The notes under the pieces were generated by a model, which worked only from the letters and a program-made list of their open reading frames with translations, ran no database searches and was not told the origin of the DNA. Source: Castellaniella sp. (GTDB lineage: Bacteria > Pseudomonadota > Gammaproteobacteria > Burkholderiales > Burkholderiaceae_B). From it: a stretch of DNA of 33,177 nucleotides. The translations under genes were made by a program, and so were the position numbers. This document shows, piece after piece, positions 25,949-33,177 of the stretch (within the stretch, counting starts at the first letter, position 1; each line of letters begins with the position of its first letter). The stretch spans positions 1 through 33,177 of the forward strand of contig DAHVSI010000137.1 of assembly GCA_027324645.1 (NCBI GenBank), in the 5' to 3' direction.

Positions 25949-27062
25949 AGGCGGCCCCTGTCGCGGTGACGCTGGCAAATACGTCATCCCATGTATTCAG
26001 CACAACCGGTAATGCATAGCGTTCGCGAACAGACTGTGCGGCCTGCCGCCCCAGCTGTTCACGCCATTCACTATCGCCCATGAGCTGGCCAAGCGCACGG
26101 GACAGACCGGTAACGGAATTCAGCCCAACCAGCAATCCATCACGACCCTGCCGGGTCATCTCGGCAGGGCCACTGGGACAATCCATGACCACACACGGCA
26201 AGCCAATGCCCATGGCCTCCAGCAACACATTAGGAAACCCTTCCACCCGTGACGTCATGGCAAACAGACTTCCCTCACGCAGCGCCTCCCAGGGGCGCTG
26301 TGTCTTGCCCTTTAGCAGAACACGACCGGACAAGGCCAGTTCGTTGACCTGCCGGGTCAATGTGTCGTGCAAGGGGCCGTCACCCCAAATGACAAGATCC
26401 CACTCCTGGTGCGACGCCGCCACCGCCGCAAAAGCCTGTATAAGCTGATCAAACTGTTTGGATTCAACCAGGCGCCCCATCGCCACAATATGGGGCCGGG
26501 CAGCACCATGGGGGGCGCGCGATGCGAACGGCAAGTCCGTTGGCAACGGATTGGGAACAACATGCAATGCCCGCATGGCCGGCACCATTTGTTCAAAGCC
26601 GGGTACACTGTCTGCGCTTTGCACCACCACGGCGGCAGCACGTCCGTACAGCCTGCGGCGAAGCTGCCTCAATACCCACCCGGCACTGCTGCTATGCACC
26701 GGATTGGTCCGCTCCGACACCACAACAGGGACATCCAGTCCTCCGCAGGCAATCAGAACATTCACATTGACGTTGGTAAGAAACGAAAGCACCACATCGG
26801 GCGCTATACGTTTTACCAGGCTGCGCATGGCCAGCCATTTTGCCAGCGGCGGACACAGCCGGTGCCATAAAGGCTGCTGTGACTGACCCAGCCAGACAAT
26901 GCGAACATCGCGATCCAAGGGGTAGAAACTTTTACGAGACGCCATATGCGTGACGACAAGCGTCACCCTATCGCCCCGCCTGGCCCACGCATTGGCCAGG
27001 GTGCACGCCACGCGTTCCGCACCGCCTGCATTCAGGGAACTGACAAAGAAAACAAGATTCAT
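25935..27062 (-). CDS. GT4-family glycosyltransferase
   Basis: A 375-residue GT-B glycosyltransferase of family 4. The N-terminal acceptor domain carries SLNAGGAERVACTLANAWARRG, and the C-terminal nucleotide-sugar domain has MGRLVESKQFDQLI followed by the E-x7-E motif in TSRVEGFPNVLLEAMG near residue 270. The ATG at 27062 overlaps the preceding stop codon (ATGA) and has AGGGG eight bases upstream; the longer frame to 27080 is less likely. It belongs in the cytoplasm or at the inner membrane face, adding a sugar to an undecaprenyl-linked chain. Donor and linkage cannot be inferred. Confidence 0.92.
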   Translation of the reverse strand: MNLVFFVSSLNAGGAERVACTLANAWARRGDRVTLVVTHMASRKSFYPLDRDVRIVWLGQSQQPLWHRLCPPLAKWLAMRSLVKRIAPDVVLSFLTNVNVNVLIACGGLDVPVVVSERTNPVHSSSAGWVLRQLRRRLYGRAAAVVVQSADSVPGFEQMVPAMRALHVVPNPLPTDLPFASRAPHGAARPHIVAMGRLVESKQFDQLIQAFAAVAASHQEWDLVIWGDGPLHDTLTRQVNELALSGRVLLKGKTQRPWEALREGSLFAMTSRVEGFPNVLLEAMGIGLPCVVMDCPSGPAEMTRQGRDGLLVGLNSVTGLSRALGQLMGDSEWREQLGRQAAQSVRERYALPVVLNTWDDVFASVTATGAAYEQS

Positions 27063-28183
27063 CTCAGTAACCCCTGCCATAAATGCATGATGCGAGCCAC
27101 TGAAAACCGGTCACGAACATCCACTGCACGACGCGACAGCGCGGCCCGGCGCTCGGGATGCGCCATCAGGTCGGAAAGATGGGCTGCAAGCGCATCGATG
27201 TCGTCAGGAGGATTCACCAGCACCCCGTCCACCTCATGCCGAATAATTTCACGGGGGCCGGTGTCGCAATCAACCGCAACCGCGGCCAGGCCACTGGCCA
27301 TGGCTTCCAGCAGCGTGTTCGACAGGCCCTCGGCACGCGAGCTTAATGCGTACAGGTCGGAGGCCTGATACCAGTCCCCTATGTTTCCCACGCGACCAGA
27401 GAACTGGATACGGGCTTCCAGACCTGCTTCACGCGCCTGCTCTTCCAGCGCCTCACGCTCGGGCCCCTCGCCCAATATTGTCATGTCCCACCGCGGAAAC
27501 CGCTCAGCGATGGACGCAAAGGCCGTGATAAGACGATCAAACCCTTTGACGGGGTGCAAGCGCCCTACCGCCAGCAATCGATACCGTCCTGGTGTTTCGG
27601 GCACCGGTACGACCGGATCCGATGGATGCAATGGCCAGCGGACGGCATTGGGAATAACGTGCACAGTCGAGCCGGGAATATGCTCTCGCAACCAGTCTGC
27701 CGTACCGTGCGTCAGCGCCACAACGGCATGGGCACGGGGATAGGTACGGCGCCGCAGCGTTTGCCACATACGGGGCAAGCGCTGTGCCGGGGGGTGCGTG
27801 TGCTCGCTGGCCAGCACGCGGCACGGCAGGCCACGTGTTGCCAGGACGGCCAGCACGGACGATGTCGTCATCATGCCCAGCACGACAGTGGGCTGCAAGC
27901 GCTTTAGCATGCGACGCAAGCGCAGAATACGGCGCACATTGGACAGGGCCGCCTGAACCGCACCGCCGCTGTCGCCAGCAGTACGCATGGACAACCGCTG
28001 TACACGTGAATCCAGCGAATACACATCCGAATCGGCATCGGTCTGGGTGACGACGGTTACACGGTGCCCTTTGGAAACATACCAGGCGCTGATATCCGAC
28101 ACCACCCGTTCCGCGCCGCCGCCGCGCAAGGAATGAATGACAATGACCAGGTGTTCAGGTGCTTCAGGGTGCTGCACTGCCAT
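27059..28183 (-). CDS. GT4-family glycosyltransferase
   Basis: A 374-residue family 4 glycosyltransferase, the first GT after the sugar-nucleotide genes. It shows HSLRGGGAERVVSDISAWYVSKGH at the N-terminus in part, VGRLHPVKGFDRLI in the donor domain and the E-x7-E motif in SSRAEGLSNTLLEAMASG near residue 285. It resembles the next GT (same GGGAERV and GR.... motifs), suggesting old duplication. It starts six bases after the epimerase gene and ends in a four-base overlap with the following GT gene. It likely extends the lipid-linked glycan; the specific sugar is not evident. Confidence 0.92.
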   Translation of the reverse strand: MAVQHPEAPEHLVIVIHSLRGGGAERVVSDISAWYVSKGHRVTVVTQTDADSDVYSLDSRVQRLSMRTAGDSGGAVQAALSNVRRILRLRRMLKRLQPTVVLGMMTTSSVLAVLATRGLPCRVLASEHTHPPAQRLPRMWQTLRRRTYPRAHAVVALTHGTADWLREHIPGSTVHVIPNAVRWPLHPSDPVVPVPETPGRYRLLAVGRLHPVKGFDRLITAFASIAERFPRWDMTILGEGPEREALEEQAREAGLEARIQFSGRVGNIGDWYQASDLYALSSRAEGLSNTLLEAMASGLAAVAVDCDTGPREIIRHEVDGVLVNPPDDIDALAAHLSDLMAHPERRAALSRRAVDVRDRFSVARIMHLWQGLLR

Positions 28184-28189
28184 GCACGA

Positions 28190-29221
28190 TCAGCGCAAAA
28201 ACTGCGTATACCAAGGCATGGCTACCTCTAGCCCTTCGACAATGTCGTGTAAAGGCTCATAACCCAGCAGCTCTTGTGCTTTACCGATGTCCGCCTGTGA
28301 GTGGCGCACATCCCCTGGTCGGAAATCTGCATACGTAGGCGCTTGCTCATACTTAATGCCCTGGCGGGAAAGTGAGCCAGCCAAGTGGCCAAACAGGTCT
28401 TCAAGCGATGTGCGGGCGTTACAGGCCACGTTATACACCTGGTTGACCCCATCCGGCTGCGCCAGGGCCGCCAGAATATTGGCCTGCACGACGTTTTCAA
28501 TAAAGCAGAAATCGCGGCTAGTTTGCCCGTCGCCATTGATAATGACGGGTTCGTTGCGGATCATGGCTGCGATCCACTTGGGAATGACTGCCGCGTACGC
28601 ACCTTCCGGGTCCTGCCGCTTACCAAACACATTGAAATAACGTAGCCCCACGCTGCCCAGATCATAGGACCGGGCGAACACGTCTGCGTACAGCTCATTG
28701 ACATACTTGGTGACGGCATACGGCGACAAAGGCCGCCCGATCTGGTCCTCAACCTTGGGTAACGCTTCATGGTCACCGTAGGTGGAGCTAGACGCGGCGT
28801 ACACAAAGGATGCCGGCTTAGGTTGCGCCTGCTTGGCAGCCACCAGCATGTTCAGGAACCCGGTAATATTGACTTCGTTCGTGGTCTGCGGATCGGCCAG
28901 CGAACGCGGTACGGACCCCAGGGCCGCCTGATGCAGAACATGATCAACACCTTGCATCACGGCTTCACAGGTCTGGGCATCGCGGATATCCCCTTCGTGG
29001 AAAGTAAACCGTGCCCACTGTTCTTCACTAACTGCAGCCTTGATCTCGTCCAGATTATGACGATAGCCAGTCGCAAAGTTATCCAGCCCCACAACTTGCT
29101 GATCAAGTAACAACAATGTCTCGACCAGGTTGGAGCCAATGAAGCCCGCGCAGCCGGTAACCAGCCATGTGGCTGGCTTGTTGCGCAACTGTTCAAGAAC
29201 ATCCTGATAGCGTGTGGTCAT
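28190..29221 (-). CDS. tviC: UDP-N-acetylglucosamine 4-epimerase (WbpP/TviC-like)
   Basis: A 343-residue short-chain dehydrogenase/reductase-fold epimerase. The NAD motif [11 protein letters not shown] is at residues about 22-32, [12 protein letters not shown] follows, the catalytic Ser/Thr region is AASSSTYGD and the catalytic YxxxK is [17 protein letters not shown] near the C-terminus is typical of sugar-nucleotide epimerases. The stretch [11 protein letters not shown] and the overall pattern match WbpP of Pseudomonas aeruginosa O6 and TviC of Salmonella Vi antigen, which turn UDP-GlcNAc or UDP-GlcNAcA into the galacto form. Pairing with the dehydrogenase 63 bases upstream supports UDP-GalNAcA as product. 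UDP-glucose 4-epimerase is a weaker alternative. Confidence 0.87.
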   Translation of the reverse strand: MTTRYQDVLEQLRNKPATWLVTGCAGFIGSNLVETLLLLDQQVVGLDNFATGYRHNLDEIKAAVSEEQWARFTFHEGDIRDAQTCEAVMQGVDHVLHQAALGSVPRSLADPQTTNEVNITGFLNMLVAAKQAQPKPASFVYAASSSTYGDHEALPKVEDQIGRPLSPYAVTKYVNELYADVFARSYDLGSVGLRYFNVFGKRQDPEGAYAAVIPKWIAAMIRNEPVIINGDGQTSRDFCFIENVVQANILAALAQPDGVNQVYNVACNARTSLEDLFGHLAGSLSRQGIKYEQAPTYADFRPGDVRHSQADIGKAQELLGYEPLHDIVEGLEVAMPWYTQFLR

Positions 29222-29284
29222 AATAGCGTTTTCCTGTGTTGAATATAGAGACTGGCCTCAGGCAGCCCTGGGCCAGGACGCAGG

Positions 29285-30586
29285 TCAGAGACGCAAGTCG
29301 ACCTCTGTCGCGTCAAAAATATATTTGAGGTCGTACAGCACGTGCTGCGGCTTGCCATAGCAACGTACTGCTGCTGCACCCATGTTTTTGAACTGATCGT
29401 GACCAACGGCCAGCACAATACCGTCATAAGCGGCATCGTCAGGCTGCTGGACCATGGTGACGCCGTATTCACGGCTGGCCTCATCAGGGTCGACCCACGG
29501 ATCGTACACATCAGCCTGGATGTTGTATTCCTGCAGCTCATGAATCATGTCAATCACACGTGTATTGCGCAAGTCAGGGCAGTTTTCCTTAAAAGACAGC
29601 CCCATGATCAATACCCGTGCCCCCTGTACCTGTATGCACTCCTTGACCATGGCCTTGATGAGTTGTGACACGACGTACGCACCCATGCCGTCGTTAAGGC
29701 GGCGGCCGGCAAGAATGATCTCCGGGTGGTAACCGATGGATTGTGCTTTGTGCGTAAGGTAATAGGGGTCCACACCAATACAGTGACCACCTACCAGCCC
29801 GGGCCGGAACGGCAGAAAATTCCATTTGGTCTCGGCTGCCTCAAGCACGGCCTGCGTATCAATACCCAGACGGTTGAAAATCAAAGCCAACTCGTTGATC
29901 AGGGCAATATTGACGTCACGCTGGGTGTTTTCAATGACTTTGGCGGCTTCCGCCACGCGAATCGACGGCGCCTTGTGCGTACCGGCAGTAATGATCTGGG
30001 CGTATAACGCGTCGACCAAATCCGCTACTTCGGGTGTAGAGCCGGATGTCACCTTGCAGATCATATTGACGCGACGCTGTTTGTCGCCGGGGTTAATACG
30101 CTCCGGACTGTAACCGGCAAAAAAGTCTTCATTAAACCGTAGGCCAGACACGGATTCGAGCACAGGCACGCAGTCATTTTCCGTGGCACCGGGGTAAACC
30201 GTGGATTCGTAAATAACGATGTCGCCGCGCTTGAGGACCTTGCCAATGGTTTCGCTCGCCCGAATCAGCGGGCGGATGTCTGGCGTTTTATAGCTATCGA
30301 TAGGTGTGGGCACCGTAACAATGAACACGTTACATGCCGCCATATCAGCCGTATCGCTGGTGTAGCTCAGGCCAGATGCTGCCGTCAGCTCTTCGGGCGT
30401 GACCTCCATGGTCCGGTCGCGACCGTTGCGCAATTCTTCGACGCGTTCAGCATTGATGTCAAAACCCGTGACAGAACGGTATTTGCCAAATTCAACGGCC
30501 AGCGGCAAGCCAACGTAACCCAGGCCGACCACGGCCACATTCAAGTTCTCGATCTGCAAAGCGGATCTCCCATGATTGTCTGGCAT
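29285..30586 (-). CDS. tviB: UDP-N-acetylhexosamine 6-dehydrogenase (TviB/WbpO-like)
   Basis: This enzyme oxidises the C6 alcohol of a UDP-N-acetylhexosamine to a carboxylate with two NAD. From the ATG at 30586 it is 433 residues: [15 protein letters not shown] (NAD loop), [29 protein letters not shown], the central helix and the catalytic cysteine in [12 protein letters not shown], then [16 protein letters not shown] and a C-terminal NAD/UDP-sugar domain. The pattern is that of WbpO/TviB rather than UDP-glucose dehydrogenase. A GTG at 30631 would add 15 residues, but its extra stretch has no family counterpart. With the WbpP/TviC-like epimerase next to it, the expected product is UDP-GalNAcA. 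Confidence 0.9.
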   Translation of the reverse strand: MPDNHGRSALQIENLNVAVVGLGYVGLPLAVEFGKYRSVTGFDINAERVEELRNGRDRTMEVTPEELTAASGLSYTSDTADMAACNVFIVTVPTPIDSYKTPDIRPLIRASETIGKVLKRGDIVIYESTVYPGATENDCVPVLESVSGLRFNEDFFAGYSPERINPGDKQRRVNMICKVTSGSTPEVADLVDALYAQIITAGTHKAPSIRVAEAAKVIENTQRDVNIALINELALIFNRLGIDTQAVLEAAETKWNFLPFRPGLVGGHCIGVDPYYLTHKAQSIGYHPEIILAGRRLNDGMGAYVVSQLIKAMVKECIQVQGARVLIMGLSFKENCPDLRNTRVIDMIHELQEYNIQADVYDPWVDPDEASREYGVTMVQQPDDAAYDGIVLAVGHDQFKNMGAAAVRCYGKPQHVLYDLKYIFDATEVDLRL

Positions 30587-30640
30587 CCAGAACGATGCCC
30601 CAGGGATAAATTGTAACGGCAGGACATGCACTCATGCATG

Positions 30641-31780
30641 TCAATCGGCACGCCCGCCATCTTCGCGTCCCAGGTGGGGCGGAGACAACCAGCCCGGACG
30701 TCGCCATGATACAAGACGACGATAGAGCCAGATATAGGCTGCAGCAAATACCAGCAGACTGGCGCTGAGTATCCAGGCACTGCCCCACCAGACGGTGGCG
30801 GGGACCAGACCGATAAGCGCCAATACCCACAGGTAGGGTGAAGTCATGGCGTTGCACAGTTCGGATTCGCCATCCGGCAGATCATGGCGCCAGGCCGCTC
30901 TGACCACACGGCGGAAAATGAGCTGATGCAAATGCAGTGCATCGGGCTGGTCCACAGGCGTACCTCGGATGACGCGGCGACGCCAGATAGAAAACAATGT
31001 CTCGAAGACCGGGTAGAACAGCACGGCCAAGGCGTAGACGGGCGAAACACCCGGATTGCGTACAACTAACTGCACGGCGAGCTGCGCCAGCATGAAGCCC
31101 AGAAAATACGCCCCCCCATCCCCAAGGAAGACACGCCCATAAGGAAAATTCCAGATAAGGAAACCAAGGGTGGCACACACCAGGGAGACCGCAATAAGAA
31201 AAATGGGCTGGTCCCCTACTTGCCAGGCAACCAGCGCAATAGAGGTGGCCATGAGGGTGGCGACCATGCCGGCCAGACCGTTCATGCCATCAACAATATT
31301 TAACGCATGAGTGCAGCCCCCGACGGCAACCATGCTGAAAACCAGGGACACTGGCCAGAAACCCAGCATCCAGTCGGCCCAGGGCATGCCCACGCGGGTC
31401 AGGCCGCCTAATAGCCACCAGGCGATGGCCGCAGAAATGAATGCGGCAATCAGCCGCTTGTCGGCACCAATGTCTTTGGTGATGTCTTCAAGCAGCCCGG
31501 CGGCAAACACCGGCAGGGCCGAAATAAACAATACCGGCCACAACCAGGTAAGCGTGAAATCACGCGGGCCTACGACCAGCAGTCCGGCCAGACTGCCGGC
31601 CACTACTGCCAGTCCGCCAACGCGCGGTGCTGCGCGGCTGTGCATGGCCTGAGGCTTGGACATATCGGTATCGCCAGTCACTTTGCTGTGCCATCGTTCG
31701 GAGACGACAATCAAGCCGCCCACCATAAAGGCCACGATTCCAATATAAAGCCAGCTGAAAGGCTCTGATAATTCAGGCAC
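30641..31780 (-). CDS. WecA/WbpL-like undecaprenyl-phosphate sugar-1-phosphate transferase
   Basis: A 379-residue polytopic inner-membrane protein of the MraY/WecA family that places the first sugar 1-phosphate on undecaprenyl phosphate. About ten hydrophobic segments alternate with the cytosolic motifs: PRVGGLAVV near residue 53, GLLEDITKDIG (metal-binding Asp), NIVDGMNGLAG near residue 163, FLGDGGAYFLG near 221 and the HIHR-like region HLHQLIFRR near 283. A GTG start at 31780 has AGGAG ten bases upstream. It is the first gene of the glycan operon, so this protein sets the first sugar (likely a HexNAc). The region in front contains a terminator at 31898-31930, so an extra promoter or read-through is needed. 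Confidence 0.92.
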   Translation of the reverse strand: MPELSEPFSWLYIGIVAFMVGGLIVVSERWHSKVTGDTDMSKPQAMHSRAAPRVGGLAVVAGSLAGLLVVGPRDFTLTWLWPVLFISALPVFAAGLLEDITKDIGADKRLIAAFISAAIAWWLLGGLTRVGMPWADWMLGFWPVSLVFSMVAVGGCTHALNIVDGMNGLAGMVATLMATSIALVAWQVGDQPIFLIAVSLVCATLGFLIWNFPYGRVFLGDGGAYFLGFMLAQLAVQLVVRNPGVSPVYALAVLFYPVFETLFSIWRRRVIRGTPVDQPDALHLHQLIFRRVVRAAWRHDLPDGESELCNAMTSPYLWVLALIGLVPATVWWGSAWILSASLLVFAAAYIWLYRRLVSWRRPGWLSPPHLGREDGGRAD

Positions 31781-31897
31781 TACGATAGAACTCCTGTTGG
31801 GTTGGGTCTAGACGCCCTATTATGACGAAAATTTGTAACAGCATTTAGACAGCCAGGGCTAAAGTTGCAACAATCAATGAGCCCAGCCGATTTTTCT

Positions 31898-31930
31898 AAA
31901 AAAAAAGCCCGAGATCCTAAGATCTCGGGC
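31898..31930 (-). terminator. Strong intrinsic terminator of the predicted small RNA
   Basis: GCCCGAGATC (31907-31916) and GATCTCGGGC (31921-31930) form a perfect ten-base stem with a four-base loop, followed on the minus strand by nine U (complement of 31898-31906). There is no T-run on the plus strand. It is the 3' end of RNA made from the promoters at 32052-32080 and/or 32168-32197. Confidence 0.93.
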
Positions 31931-32045
31931 CAAATCCACCAAAGGAGGAGGGTGGAGGAGACAACCTTGGCATGCCGGGCTACGAGGTTTACTAACCGAG
32001 CCCAAGGCTGCGTTGACTTGTTAGGCAACCTTTTTGGCATCCATT
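31898..32045 (-). ncRNA. Predicted structured small RNA with a CUCCUCC hairpin loop
   Basis: I see a promoter-to-terminator unit of about 148 bases with no good protein frame. From 5' to 3' it contains a stem region (GGTT/AACC at 31986-31997 inside GGGCT/AGCCC at 31977-32003, with CCTTGG/CCAAGG outside it), a hairpin TCCACC-loop-GGTGGA (31935-31956), and the terminator at 31907-31930. The middle hairpin holds CTCCTCCTTT in its loop, complementary to a strong ribosome-binding site; a second CTCCTCC lies just before it. It could instead be an untranslated leader of the glycan operon. A tiny frame (MDAKKVA) at its 5' end has no ribosome site and is probably not meaningful. Basis: seen structure; role inferred. 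Confidence 0.6.
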
Positions 32046-32051
32046 AACTAA

Positions 32052-32080
32052 AGTATACCTTTCTTTTTTGTGCAATGCAA
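32052..32080 (-). promoter_or_regulatory. Sigma70 promoter of the predicted small RNA (proximal)
   Basis: On the minus strand TTGCAT (32075-32080), a 17-base spacer and TATACT (32052-32057) predict a start near 32045. It is a strong candidate site, and a palindrome overlaps its -35 box. Confidence 0.65.
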
Positions 32081-32096
32081 GATAACTGCTATCTTG
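32078..32096. promoter_or_regulatory. Operator-like palindrome overlapping a -35 box
   Basis: CAAGATA (32078-32084), five bases and TATCTTG (32090-32096) are perfect arms. The left arm covers three bases of the -35 box at 32075-32080. A dimeric regulator bound here should control the small-RNA promoter; its identity is unknown. Confidence 0.5.
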
Positions 32097-32167
32097 AACT
32101 GCTGAAAGGCTGTGCTGAAAACGTCCTGAAGAACAGTAAAAAGCACATATCGACCTCAGTTGCTATA

Positions 32168-32197
32168 AGTATAAACCCTTGGAATAAACTATGTCAA
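32168..32197 (-). promoter_or_regulatory. Second sigma70 promoter, adjoining the coq7 stop codon
   Basis: On the minus strand TTGACA (32192-32197, full match) and TATACT (32168-32173) are 18 bases apart. The -35 box begins at the base right after the coq7 TGA. A start near 32161 would make a longer RNA of about 264 bases up to the terminator at 31898. Confidence 0.6.
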
Positions 32198-32911
32198 TCA
32201 CCAGCGGTAAGCTGTCGCGGTCATGATCCGCGACATACCCCGCATGGCCATGCGTACGGGCAGAGGCAACTTGCTTGCTCCATGGTCCTCGGCTGTCGTG
32301 CGGTGCTCGATTTCATCATCGCGCATTTGCCCAACAATGGCTCTGGAACGGGCGTCAGCAGCTGGAAGGCGCTCAAGATGACCATCCAGGTGCTCTTCTA
32401 CCTGGCGCTCGGTTTCGGCCATGAAGCCCAAATTTGATGCTGTACCGGCACGACTGGCAAGTACGCCCAGAGAAAAGGAACCGGCATACCAAAGCGGATT
32501 GAACACGCTGGGGCGACTGGATAACTCATCAAGACGCTCGTGACACCAGACTAAATGGTCAACCTCTTCCACTGCCGCTTCCAGAAAGACATTACGAATT
32601 GCTGCATCGCGACAAAACAGGGCCTGCCCCCGGTACAAAGCCTGTGCACAGATTTCACCAACGTGATTGACGCGCATCAGTCCGGCAGCATGCCTGGACT
32701 GCGCCTCGGATAATGGCTCGTGGGCCGCAGACGCTGGGGCATCTTGCGCTGCATTGGCTGGGTTGGGACGCGAGGCGGGTATGGTTCCGCCAAGGACCTG
32801 CAGGGCGTGGCCGACTTCGGCCAGCAATGCATCGAGCCGGGATGTGCGGCGCAGGCTGCCAGGGCCGGAGTGTTGCTGTGGGGCGGAAGCAAAGGTGTCA
32901 GTGGTTGTCAT
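32198..32911 (-). CDS. coq7: Ubiquinone biosynthesis di-iron hydroxylase Coq7
   Basis: Coq7 (2-polyprenyl-3-methyl-6-methoxy-1,4-benzoquinone monooxygenase) adds the C6 hydroxyl in ubiquinone synthesis, the step done by UbiF in E. coli. The 237-residue protein (ATG at 32911, [13 protein letters not shown]) has an extended N-terminus and then the ferritin-like di-iron core: [27 protein letters not shown] (ExxH), [15 protein letters not shown] and [10 protein letters not shown] (second ExxH). All expected Glu and His ligands are seen. The frame is open to 33058, but the extra part overlaps the upstream membrane protein gene in another frame. A gap of 20 bases from that gene suggests co-transcription. 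A clear promoter for what follows begins right after its stop. Confidence 0.95.
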   Translation of the reverse strand: MTTTDTFASAPQQHSGPGSLRRTSRLDALLAEVGHALQVLGGTIPASRPNPANAAQDAPASAAHEPLSEAQSRHAAGLMRVNHVGEICAQALYRGQALFCRDAAIRNVFLEAAVEEVDHLVWCHERLDELSSRPSVFNPLWYAGSFSLGVLASRAGTASNLGFMAETERQVEEHLDGHLERLPAADARSRAIVGQMRDDEIEHRTTAEDHGASKLPLPVRMAMRGMSRIMTATAYRW

Positions 32912-32931
32912 GCCGGTTTCTATTCCTGTAA

Positions 32932-33177
32932 TCAGTGTGACGCCAGGCCTGCATTGACACGCGCTTGCTGCGTCCGTGCTGCATGCAGGCGTACTTCGTG
33001 TATGGCCCAGATCGAGGGCAACACAATAGCCAGTATAACCAGCCCCCTGCCGGCCCACACCTGATCATCAAGCAAATAGAAATTGCATAAGCGTGCCGTG
33101 CTTTCCTGATACAGCATGCCCGCAATAGCGCTGGTCCAGCAAAAGCCTCCCACAAAAAACAGGCGGATGACGGCATG
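32932..33177 (-). CDS. Membrane protein of unknown function, N-terminus beyond the window
   Basis: The last 81 residues of a protein are seen; the frame is open to the window edge. Two likely membrane segments appear ([20 protein letters not shown] and [18 protein letters not shown]), with a short loop between that carries charged residues and ends [10 protein letters not shown]. The short C-terminal tail is basic ([19 protein letters not shown]). I do not recognise the family. It ends 20 bases before coq7 in the same direction, so the two are probably co-transcribed. The competing frame ending at 32898 overlaps the coq7 start and has little hydrophobic order, so I reject it. Confidence 0.7.
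   Translation of the reverse strand, partial: HAVIRLFFVGGFCWTSAIAGMLYQESTARLCNFYLLDDQVWAGRGLVILAIVLPSIWAIHEVRLHAARTQQARVNAGLASH

Noticed and set aside
23636-31780. The glycan operon as a recently acquired island
   Set aside because: I saw no integrase, insertion sequence, tRNA target or obvious drop in GC content relative to the flanks; without a composition calculation the claim is not supported.
31780-32040. An 86-residue minus-strand frame across the non-coding gap
   Set aside because: It runs straight through the terminator stem and U-run, has no ribosome site and no family-like pattern. The structured RNA explains the sequence better.
32898-33176. Alternative minus-strand frame at the right edge ([12 protein letters not shown]...)
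   Set aside because: It overlaps the coq7 start and lacks ordered membrane segments. The frame ending at 32932 has two clear hydrophobic helices and a sensible gap to coq7.

Overview
This window looks like chromosomal DNA of a betaproteobacterium of the family Alcaligenaceae (Bordetella, Pusillimonas or Advenella type). The evidence is the gene order TPR protein-lolB-ispE-tRNA-Gln-prs-rplY-pth-ychF, the Coq7-type ubiquinone hydroxylase, the L25 protein of the long CTC type, and moderately high GC throughout. It is mostly ordinary, densely packed chromosome. I see no insertion sequence, prophage, integrase or CRISPR array.

Layout. Bases 1-2207 (minus strand) hold a GlnHPQ-like polar amino-acid ABC importer; its ATPase runs off the left edge. 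Bases 2222-10067 (minus) are a housekeeping block: ychF, a CPBP-family membrane protease homologue, pth, rplY, prs, tRNA-Gln(UUG), ispE, lolB and a large exported TPR protein. mutM starts divergently at 10173. Bases 11008-16692 (plus) form an aromatic catabolic operon with a strong promoter and an operator-like palindrome: a metallo-beta-lactamase-fold protein with a degenerate metal site, a flavin monooxygenase plus a 69-residue partner (resembling the MhaA/MhaB 3-hydroxyphenylacetate 6-hydroxylase), homogentisate dioxygenase and fumarylacetoacetase. Together these would convert 3-hydroxyphenylacetate through homogentisate to fumarate and acetoacetate; a maleylacetoacetate isomerase is not in the window.

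Bases 16689-20832 (minus) carry an FAD-linked 2-hydroxyacid dehydrogenase, a MaoC-phosphotransacylase fusion and acetate kinase: an oxidation plus acyl-phosphate/ATP module. Bases 20974-23639 (plus) carry an AlgC/ManB-type phosphohexomutase and a CaiB-family CoA-transferase. Bases 23636-31780 (minus) are a surface-polysaccharide operon: a WecA-like initiating transferase, TviB/WbpO-like dehydrogenase, TviC/WbpP-like epimerase (expected product UDP-GalNAcA), two GT4 glycosyltransferases and a 770-residue protein made of two fused GT4 modules. No flippase, polymerase or exporter is present.

The only long non-coding stretch (31781-32197) is not empty. It contains two good sigma70-like promoters facing left, a perfect 7+7 palindrome overlapping one -35 box, and a predicted RNA of about 148 nt. 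That RNA ends in a textbook terminator and presents a CUCCUCC (anti-Shine-Dalgarno-like) motif in a hairpin loop. I consider it the most interesting candidate in the window. The right edge holds coq7 and the C-terminal part of an upstream membrane protein.
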